Positions 17,229 to 23,705 of a stretch of DNA of 64,000 nucleotides are shown here, piece after piece. The notes under the pieces are model-generated. The model did no database searches and had not been told where the DNA came from. It worked only from the letters and a program-made list of their open reading frames with translations. Position numbers and translations under genes: made by a program. Origin of the DNA: Lachnoclostridium sp. UBA1175 (GTDB lineage: Bacteria; Bacillota; Clostridia; Lachnospirales; Lachnospiraceae); NCBI GenBank assembly GCA_002311665.1, contig DBYX01000004.1:35258-99257 (forward strand), written 5' to 3'. How positions within the stretch are numbered: the first letter of the stretch is position 1; the number at the start of each line of letters is the position of its first letter.

Positions 17229-18325
17229 TTGGCTGCAATGTATCCCTTAGCAACGAGCAACTCAGCCGAGAGAATGGCTCCGCCGGCTGCGCCGCGCTTG
17301 GTGTTGTGAGACAGACCTACAAACTTCCAGTCGTATACGGCATCCTCGCGGAGACGGCCGGCGCATACGCCCATACCGCCTTCGATCTCGCGGTCGAGCT
17401 TGCACTGCGGACGGTTGTCCTCCTCAAAGTAGGTGATGAACTGCTTGGGTGCGCTCGGAAGCTCAAGCTCCTGCGGAAGTCCCTTGAAGTTCTTCCAAGC
17501 CTCGAGGATCTGCTCCTTCGTAGGCTTCTTCTTGAAGTTTACAAACACGGCTGCGGTGTGCCCGTCCGAAACCGGAACGCGGATGCACTGCGTCGTGATG
17601 ATCGGGGAGCTCGCCTTGACGATCTCGCCGTTCTCAATGTGGCCCCAGATGCGCAGAGGTTCCTGTTCGCTCTTCTCCTCCTCGCCGCCGATGTACGGAA
17701 TGACGTTGTCGATCATTTCCGGCCAATCCTTGAACGTCTTGCCGGCGCCGGAGATTGCCTGGTAGGTCGTTGCGACAACAACCGTGGGCTCGAACTCCTT
17801 GAGTGCGTGAAGCATAGGAGTGTAGCTCTGGATGGAGCAGTTGGGCTTGCAGGTGATGAAACCGCGCTTCGTGCCGAGGCGCTTCTTCTGGAACTCGATG
17901 ACGTCATAGTGCTCGGGGTTCAGCTCCGGCACCACCATCGGAACGTCGGGCGTCCAGCGGTGTGCGCTGTTGTTCGACACGACGGGTGTCTCGGTCTTGG
18001 CATACGCCTCCTCGATCGCGCGGATCTCGTCCTTCTTGAGGTCCACTGCGGAAAATACGAAATCACATGTTGCGGCTACCTTCTCCACCTCACCTGCGTC
18101 GTACACGATCATATCCTTGACCGCCTCAGGCATAGGGGTAGGCATCTTCCAGCGGTCGCCGACCGCATCCTCGTAGCGCTTGCCGGCGCTGCGGGGCGAT
18201 GCCGCAAGAGTCACCACCTCAAACCAGGGGTGGTTTTCCAAAAGGGAGATAAAGCGCTGTCCGACCATACCGGTTGCTCCGATCACGCCGACGCGCAGTT
18301 TTTTCTCGGGAACGATTGCTTTCAT
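17225..18325 (-). CDS. asd: Aspartate-semialdehyde dehydrogenase (fungal/archaeal type)
   Basis: Encodes 366 residues. It reduces L-aspartyl-4-phosphate to the semialdehyde with NADPH, at the branch to lysine/diaminopimelate, threonine and methionine. The N-terminus has the dinucleotide motif GATGMVGQRF (residues 16-25), and the catalytic cysteine lies in CKPNCSIQS near residue 162. The segment SNNSAHRW and the overall sequence place it in the archaeal/yeast-like subfamily rather than the E. coli-like one. ACGGAGG precedes the ATG. dapF, of the same pathway, lies 15 kb away. The promoter is at 18418-18446, and the downstream DUF2927 gene overlaps by four bases. Confidence 0.95.
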   Translation of the reverse strand: MKAIVPEKKLRVGVIGATGMVGQRFISLLENHPWFEVVTLAASPRSAGKRYEDAVGDRWKMPTPMPEAVKDMIVYDAGEVEKVAATCDFVFSAVDLKKDEIRAIEEAYAKTETPVVSNNSAHRWTPDVPMVVPELNPEHYDVIEFQKKRLGTKRGFITCKPNCSIQSYTPMLHALKEFEPTVVVATTYQAISGAGKTFKDWPEMIDNVIPYIGGEEEKSEQEPLRIWGHIENGEIVKASSPIITTQCIRVPVSDGHTAAVFVNFKKKPTKEQILEAWKNFKGLPQELELPSAPKQFITYFEEDNRPQCKLDREIEGGMGVCAGRLREDAVYDWKFVGLSHNTKRGAAGGAILSAELLVAKGYIAAK

Positions 18326-18417
18326 TGTCTTTCCTCCGTACCGAACGGGTGTTATTTTCCGTGTCCCCGTCCTCAAAATGTTTTTCTGTCACGGACATTT
18401 GTCCGCAGATATGCGCT

Positions 18418-18446
18418 ATTCTACTCCCCGCAAGTTAATTTTGCAA
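18418..18446 (-). promoter_or_regulatory. Promoter of asd
   Basis: Reverse strand TTGCAA, 17 bases, TAGAAT. A 14-bp perfect palindrome, CGGACATTTGTCCG (18392-18405), lies at the start of the leader and could be an operator. Confidence 0.6.
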
Positions 18447-18473
18447 GTGTTTTTTCAGATTTTTTTGAAAAAT

Positions 18474-18510
18474 AACGCCGCCGTCGGGAAAATGCGCCCG
18501 AGGCGGCGTT
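18474..18510 (-). terminator. Terminator of the 18522 gene
   Basis: Stem AACGCCGCC/GGCGGCGTT, then TTATTTTTC on the reverse strand. Confidence 0.85.
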
Positions 18511-18521
18511 TCGTTTCCTTG

Positions 18522-19265
18522 TTATTGTGCCCCCGGCGTCGGCAGGCCGAGCATTTCCCGCACGATCGTGTAGAGCGCTTCCTTCCGCTCGGGCTGGACC
18601 TTGCTGCAGAACCCGATGTACATCTCCGTCATGGACTGTCCGGTCGGGTCCATAAACTGCTCAAACGCGGTGCCCTTCAGGCTGAATACATACTCCTTCA
18701 CGCCCTCGCTCTCCTTCACCTTGTCGGTGCTGAGGGTCGTGTATTTCTTCGCCGCGTCCCTGATGTCCTCCGGCAGCTCATCGAGCGTGATGAACAGGCC
18801 GTTCTCCATATACTGCCGTATGCTCGCCTCCGGGGCGATGATGCTGTCGATCTCTCCGGCGAACAGATGCGTGGTGAGCGACATTCCGTCCGTATAATTG
18901 CTCGACTGGTACCCGTACGAGAACACCACCTCGGACTTCTTGCCGTTAAGCCCCAGCTTCTCCAGCATCCGCTTCGAATAGTTTTCATATCCCGTCTCCA
19001 GCCACGGCGAATCCACTACCGCAAATTCGGCGACCGTCTCCGGCCTCGGTCTCACGATATAATAGATCATCGATCCGATGAGGGCTCCGACCAGCAGTAT
19101 GATCAACGCCTTGAGTGCATAATAGTCCCAGAGGTACCTCATTTTCCCCTTGAACGACAGCTCCGACAGCTTCTGCCGCTCGCTCTTGGCGCTCTCCTGC
19201 GACTGCAGTCCCTGATATATTGCCGCATCGTCGTCCAATGCGGTTTTCTTGTCCTCGATATTCAT
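18522..19265 (-). CDS. Conserved membrane protein of unknown function
   Basis: Encodes 247 residues. A charged cytoplasmic N-terminus of about 50 residues (KSERQKLSELSFKGKMRYLWDYYALK) leads into one membrane span (about 52-72, ALIILLVGALIGSMIYYIV). An external domain of about 170 residues follows, with the blocks LTTHLFAGEIDSIIAP and LPEDIRDAAKKY. This last part recalls substrate-binding-like folds but no family is assigned. It starts 15 bases after the DUF2927 lipoprotein gene, so the two form one operon. Confidence 0.7.
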   Translation of the reverse strand: MNIEDKKTALDDDAAIYQGLQSQESAKSERQKLSELSFKGKMRYLWDYYALKALIILLVGALIGSMIYYIVRPRPETVAEFAVVDSPWLETGYENYSKRMLEKLGLNGKKSEVVFSYGYQSSNYTDGMSLTTHLFAGEIDSIIAPEASIRQYMENGLFITLDELPEDIRDAAKKYTTLSTDKVKESEGVKEYVFSLKGTAFEQFMDPTGQSMTEMYIGFCSKVQPERKEALYTIVREMLGLPTPGAQ

Positions 19266-19280
19266 TCCTTATCCTTCCGC

Positions 19281-20177
19281 TCACTCCAACATCGCCGCGA
19301 TCGTCGCCGCGCACGTCGCCTGATTCATTCCGGGCCTCATGTCTTTGTGATACAGTATTTCAAACAGCAACCAGTCCAGCGTATTCGGCCCCTGCACCTC
19401 ATTGTACCCCTGATAGAACAAACTGTCCGGATACTTGTACGAGTCATTCTGCAGTCCCATCGACTGCACGATCTCCTCCCAAATGACCGAATTGCGCTCC
19501 CTCTGCGGCATACTCGTCCTGATGCCGATCACTGCCTTAAAAATGACGGAATCCTGCCACCAGCACGACGCAAAGCCGTCCGTATTGTCCGTTATATTTT
19601 GCGGTGTAATCTTCTTATACTCTTTATCATCCGCAAAATGGATCACCAGATTGGCCGCTTCCTCCGTCTTTGTCTCCCTGATCCCGGGAAATCCTTCCAC
19701 GGCATTCATCCGGTACATGATCTCGTCCAGCACCTCCACATCCTGTGCCGTCGGGTTCCCATCCACGTACAAGACGATCGGCTCCTCCCACTTATGCAGC
19801 AAATTGTCGTTCGTCCCGTACTCCGCGTGGAGCGCTACCTCCTCAAAATACTCCTCTATCTCCTTATATGTATACCCCTTCGAACTGATCCTTCGCGTTG
19901 TGCCGCTCTGTCCCGGCGTTACCGTCGCTCCGCCTCCCGGCGTCGGTTTGGTCGCGCCCGGCGTGAGCACCGTACTGTACGGCGACATCAATATTCCCGG
20001 CAGCAAACTCGGATCGATTCCCGGCGGTATCTCAAACGCATTCGGGTCCTTCGTCGGCGTCACCGTCGGCGTAGCCGCCTTCCGTATCTCATATTTCCCG
20101 CTGTCTCCGCTGCATCCGGTGCCAAACATCATCACCATTGCCAACAGCACCGCCAGCACCTTCACTCGCTTTCCCAT
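19281..20177 (-). CDS. DUF2927 family lipoprotein
   Basis: Encodes 298 residues. The signal peptide ends in the lipobox FGTGC, followed by a Pro/Thr/Gly linker (KAATPTVTPTKDP... to PTPGGGATVTPGQ). The C-terminal domain repeats the blocks of the 16419-17228 protein: NAVEGFPGIRETKTEEAANLVIHF and VIWEEIVQSMGLQNDSYKYPDSLFYQ, then LDWLLFEILYHKDMRPGMN. It is therefore a paralogue with a different anchor. AAGGGGG precedes the ATG at 20177; the frame extends upstream to 20240 without support. Confidence 0.75.
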   Translation of the reverse strand: MGKRVKVLAVLLAMVMMFGTGCSGDSGKYEIRKAATPTVTPTKDPNAFEIPPGIDPSLLPGILMSPYSTVLTPGATKPTPGGGATVTPGQSGTTRRISSKGYTYKEIEEYFEEVALHAEYGTNDNLLHKWEEPIVLYVDGNPTAQDVEVLDEIMYRMNAVEGFPGIRETKTEEAANLVIHFADDKEYKKITPQNITDNTDGFASCWWQDSVIFKAVIGIRTSMPQRERNSVIWEEIVQSMGLQNDSYKYPDSLFYQGYNEVQGPNTLDWLLFEILYHKDMRPGMNQATCAATIAAMLE

Positions 20178-20231
20178 TCGCTCGCCCCCTTCCTCCGCGC
20201 ATCGCAAGTATACCATATCCGCCCCCTTTAT

Positions 20232-20263
20232 GCAAGGCAACTCCGGTACCGGGGGTGCCTTGC
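20232..20263. repeat. Short hairpin upstream of the DUF2927 lipoprotein gene
   Basis: GCAAGGCA and TGCCTTGC flank a perfect CCGGTACCGG palindrome. It marks the left end of a 565-base gene-free stretch (20178-20742) that also holds two copies of a nested hairpin repeat and the ABC operon promoter. Confidence 0.6.
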
Positions 20264-20280
20264 TTCAACAATTGAATTCT

Positions 20281-20416
20281 GCTCCGGGAGGAGTGCCCCT
20301 TTTGAGTTGGGGCGCATTCGAGACGAATTGCCTCGCTCGCCACTTCGCGACGCTCGCTGTGGCAATTGTTCGAATGCGCCTTAAGCCGGAAGGGTACGGG
20401 GCACGCCTCCCGGAGC
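20281..20416. repeat. Nested hairpin element, family C
   Basis: The outer arms GCTCCGGGAGG-ag-TGCCCC (20281-20299) pair with 20398-20416. Inside, GGCGCATTCGA (20311-20321) pairs with 20370-20380, then GGCAATT and CCAC/GTGG pairings close around 20341-20361. The element is about 136 bases long with no coding potential. Confidence 0.7.
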
Positions 20417-20510
20417 TGTTTTCCTTGCCGTAAGGAAAGGCTCCGCGTGCCGGAGAGAATGCTCGGATAGGGGGCGGATATGAGGGGTCGCAGTATTATA
20501 AGTTCACCGG

Positions 20511-20556
20511 GGGGCGTGCCCCTTTTGGGTTGGGGGCGCATTCGAGACAATTTGTA
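20511..20556. repeat. Decayed half copy of the family C element
   Basis: It repeats the left half of the element at 20287-20332 with a few changes (shared GTGCCCCTTTTG and GCGCATTCGAGAC). The right arm is missing. Confidence 0.6.
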
Positions 20557-20663
20557 CCGCGTCCACCGCGTTTCGTTGAGCGATGGCGGATACCGCGCGG
20601 CGTGCGGAGCAGCGATGGTGGATACCGTACGGCGTGCGGAGCAGGGGTGCTCCGCGAAAGGGG

Positions 20664-20692
20664 TTGCAATTTGGGGGAAGGAAGTGTATGAT
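20664..20692 (+). promoter_or_regulatory. Promoter of the oligopeptide ABC operon
   Basis: TTGCAA, 17 bases, TATGAT, about 50 bases before the first ATG. Confidence 0.55.
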
Positions 20693-20742
20693 AGGGGTGC
20701 AAAATTACATAAGGTCCACTGGAAAGTGGGAAAGGAGCAAAG

Positions 20743-22272
20743 ATGAAGAAGTTATTTGCTTGTTTTCTCCTCGTGGTGATCGGAGCGACTGCACTTTGCG
20801 CATGCAAAGGCGGTACGAAGGATCCGGAGGAAGAGCTGAAAGGTGGAGCGGTTGTTGTTGGAATAACACAGGATTTGGACAGTCTTGACCCACACAAAGC
20901 AGTAGCGGCAGGAACCAGAGAAGTCTTGTACAACATTTTTGAGGGACTTGTTAAGCCCGACAAGGATGGCAAACTGGTACCCGCGGTAGCGGAGAGCTAC
21001 GAGATCTCGGCGGACGGAACGAAATACACCTTCGTGTTGCGCGACGGTGTGAAGTTCCACAACGGAGAGACCGTTACGGCGGATGATGTGGTATATTCGT
21101 TGAATCGATGCGCAGGACGCTTGGAGAATCCGGATCCGGAAGTTCAGGTTGTCGCTGCGTTTTCTGTTATTTCCGACATTTCTGCTTCGAAAAATGGGGA
21201 TAAGAACGTGATCACGGTCACGCTCTCCGCGCCCAACACGGAATTGATCGGGTATTTTACCTGCAATATTGTTCCGAAGAACTATGCGGATCAGGCGAAG
21301 TCGCCGGTCGGCACGGGCCCGTTCAAGTTCGTGTCGTACAAGCCTATGGACAACCTTGTCATGGAGCGTTTTGAGGATTATTACGGGGAGAAGGCTCACC
21401 TGGCGAAGGTGACATTTTCCATTTCCGAGAGCGCGGATGCGGCGTTCCTGAAGCTGCAGGCGGGAAATATCGACATTTTCCCGTACCTGACCGTCGACCA
21501 GGCGGATCAGCTCAAGGATCAGTTCAACATCGAGGTCGGCTCGATGAGCCTTGTACAGGGTCTGTTCCTGAACAACGCCGTGAAGCCGTTCGATGACATT
21601 CGCGTGCGTCAGGCGGTGAACTACGCGGTTGACAAGAACGAGATTCTGCAAATGCTCAACGGCGGCTACGGCACGGCCATCGGCAGCGGTATGTACTCGA
21701 CATTCGGTCTGTATTACGACGGCGAACTTGCGAAGCTGTACACGCACGACGAGGCCAAGGCGAAGGAGCTGCTTGCGCAGGCCGGTTACGCCGACGGTTT
21801 CGCATTTACCGTGAAGGTTCCTTCGAACTACACGTACCACGTGCAGACGGCGGAGGTGCTTGCGAACCAGCTCAAGAAGGTCGGCATCACGATGAAAATC
21901 GAGCTGATCGAGTGGGCGAGCTGGCTCTCCGATGTCTACAAGGCTCACAACTGTGACGCGACCATCATCGGCCTCGACTCGCAGCTCGCGCCGAGCGATA
22001 TTCTCAAGTACTACGTCGGCGGTTCGACGAAGAACTTCATCAATTATAAGAGCGATGATTTCGACCGTCTTTACAAGGAGGCGCAGGCGACCGCGGACAC
22101 CGACAAGAAGGTTGAGCTCTACCACCGGCTGCAGGGCTGCCTTGCCAATGACGCGGCTTCCGTGTTCATTCAGAGCCCGTCTCTGATGGTTGCCGTCAAC
22201 AAGAAGCTCGGCGGCTACACCTTCTATCCGGTGTACGTTCAGGATATGGCTTCCGTGTACTTCAAAGATTGA
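20743..22272 (+). CDS. Oligopeptide ABC transporter substrate-binding lipoprotein
   Basis: Encodes 509 residues of solute-binding protein family 5 (OppA/DppA type). The signal peptide ends in LCAC, a lipobox. Family blocks follow: GGAVVVGITQDLDSLDPHKA, LYNIFEGLVK, KYTFVLRDGVKFHNGETVTADDVVYS, then VGTGPFKFVSY and VRQAVNYAVDKNEI. It captures peptides outside the membrane and delivers them to the permeases encoded downstream. AAAGGAG precedes the ATG. The gap of 457 bases to the first permease gene is filled by a long hairpin element. Confidence 0.93.
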   Translation: MKKLFACFLLVVIGATALCACKGGTKDPEEELKGGAVVVGITQDLDSLDPHKAVAAGTREVLYNIFEGLVKPDKDGKLVPAVAESYEISADGTKYTFVLRDGVKFHNGETVTADDVVYSLNRCAGRLENPDPEVQVVAAFSVISDISASKNGDKNVITVTLSAPNTELIGYFTCNIVPKNYADQAKSPVGTGPFKFVSYKPMDNLVMERFEDYYGEKAHLAKVTFSISESADAAFLKLQAGNIDIFPYLTVDQADQLKDQFNIEVGSMSLVQGLFLNNAVKPFDDIRVRQAVNYAVDKNEILQMLNGGYGTAIGSGMYSTFGLYYDGELAKLYTHDEAKAKELLAQAGYADGFAFTVKVPSNYTYHVQTAEVLANQLKKVGITMKIELIEWASWLSDVYKAHNCDATIIGLDSQLAPSDILKYYVGGSTKNFINYKSDDFDRLYKEAQATADTDKKVELYHRLQGCLANDAASVFIQSPSLMVAVNKKLGGYTFYPVYVQDMASVYFKD

Positions 22273-22276
22273 TTGC

Positions 22277-22484
22277 GCCGCATGAGCGAGCACGGGCACG
22301 ATCCGTTGTCTCGCTTCGCGGCGTGCGAGAACTAAGCGACCGTTTCATGCTCATGGCAATGGTCGCTGCTCCGGAACTCGCTTCGCTCAAACACCCTCGC
22401 AGCGACCATATTCGCACTCACGCTCGCTAAGGTCTCGCCGCATGCTTCGCTGCGACAATCGGATCGTGCCCGCTCCCATGCGGC
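22277..22484. repeat. Long nested hairpin element, family A/B, copy 1
   Basis: Starts 5 bases after the binding-protein stop. Outer arms: GCCGCATG (22277-22284) and GGGCACGATCCG (22294-22305) pair with CGGATCGTGCCC (22460-22471) and CATGCGGC. Middle arms lie around 22325-22339 and 22424-22438. The inner stem GGTCGCTGC (22361-22369) pairs with 22399-22407 around a 29-nt loop (22370-22398). That loop is identical in copy 2 at 49845-49873, whereas the stems differ but still pair. Confidence 0.8.
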
Positions 22485-22632
22485 GCCTCCCTGCAACGGA
22501 GGATGTGAGGCAAGTGAGTCGTCCGAGCTCTCATGCGGTGCACTCCTGCATCGGAGAGAGCGAGACAATCGGATCGCGCCCGTTCCCATGCGGCGCATCC
22601 CTGCAACGGATGGTAGCGAGGTCATTGAGTCG
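22455..22632 (+). repeat. Two diverged direct repeats of about 70 bases
   Basis: 22455-22523 and 22563-22632 share most bases, each starting GACAATCGGATCG and ending GAGTCGTC. Each holds a small hairpin around CTGCAAC whose arms differ but pair (CTCC/GGAG in one, ATCC/GGAT in the other). A partly similar stretch lies between them. Confidence 0.65.
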
Positions 22633-22729
22633 TCGTATCAATGCATATTTTTAGTCCCGTGCGCTTCCGACATAGTTGCGCAGCGCGACGAATTGCCATG
22701 TTTTCAGAAAATGAAAGGAGGGCGCAGGT

Positions 22730-23635
22730 ATGAAATGGATCAGGAAAGGCGCAGCCGTGCTGATCGCGGTGCTTGCGCTCTCCTTTGTTACATTTTTGGC
22801 ATTCCAGGTCCTTCCGGGCGACCCGGCGATGCTGAAACTCGGCACGAACGCGACGCCGGAAGCGCTGGAGGCGCTGCGGGAGGAAATGGGTCTGAACGAC
22901 CCGATCATCGTGCGCTACGGGCGCTGGCTCTGCGGCGTGTTCAAGGGCGATTTCGGTGAGTCGCTGCACTATAAAATGCCGGTGTCGGAGCTGCTGTGGC
23001 AGGTTCTGCCGAACACGCTTCTGCTGGCGGGGATGTCCATTTTGATGATCCTTGTGATCGCGTTCCCGCTCGGCCTTTTGTACGCGCGTTTCCCGGGGTC
23101 GGCCGTCGACCGGACGGGTGCGGTGGTCAACCAGACGATGATGGCGGTTCCCGCATTTTTCCTCGGCCTGGTGATCTCGGTCGTGCTCGGTCTGTGGCTC
23201 AAAGTATTCCTGCCGGGAGCATTTGTCTCGTACGACGAGGGACTCGGCGCTTGCCTGGCATACCTCATTTTCCCCGCGCTCGCGATCGCGATCCCCAAGG
23301 CGGCGATGACCGTGCGGTTCCTGCGCAGCGCGCTGCTGACGGAGCGCAGCAAGGATTACGTGCGGACGGCGCGCAGCAAAGGCCTCACGGAAGGCAAGGT
23401 CCTGATGTTCCATATGCTGCCGAATGCGCTGCCCGGAGTCCGGACGTTCATCGGTGTCATCGTGTCGGAGATCATCGCCGGCAGTATCGTGGTGGAGCAG
23501 GTGTTCGGCGTGAACGGCCTCGGCCGTCTGCTTGTCCGTTCCATCTCGAACCGCGACTACAACGTCGTGCAGGCGATCGTGCTGTACATCGGGATCGTCG
23601 TGCTGCTGGTGAACTCCGGCGCCGAGACGGAATGA
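22730..23635 (+). CDS. Oligopeptide ABC permease (DppB/OppB type), C-terminus altered
   Basis: Encodes 301 residues. It shows the DppB pattern: first span VLIAVLALSFVTFLAFQVLPGDPA, the external segment LNDPIIVRYGRWLCGVFKGDFGESL, then core spans and the cytoplasmic EAA loop (RTARSKGLTEGKVLMFHMLPNALPG). The family normally ends in a span followed by a DPRI-like tail. Here the frame ends VNSGAETE, while the overlapping frame reads DGMIYFS; removing one base near 23625 would join them. A recent frameshift or error is possible, affecting only the last residues. AAAGGAGG precedes the ATG. Confidence 0.9.
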   Translation: MKWIRKGAAVLIAVLALSFVTFLAFQVLPGDPAMLKLGTNATPEALEALREEMGLNDPIIVRYGRWLCGVFKGDFGESLHYKMPVSELLWQVLPNTLLLAGMSILMILVIAFPLGLLYARFPGSAVDRTGAVVNQTMMAVPAFFLGLVISVVLGLWLKVFLPGAFVSYDEGLGACLAYLIFPALAIAIPKAAMTVRFLRSALLTERSKDYVRTARSKGLTEGKVLMFHMLPNALPGVRTFIGVIVSEIIAGSIVVEQVFGVNGLGRLLVRSISNRDYNVVQAIVLYIGIVVLLVNSGAETE

Positions 23636-23705
23636 TTTATTTTTCGTAAAATAACGGCTGTTTTCAGCGATAAATGCCGGTTGATCCGGCGGAAAGGAAC
23701 AAGCG

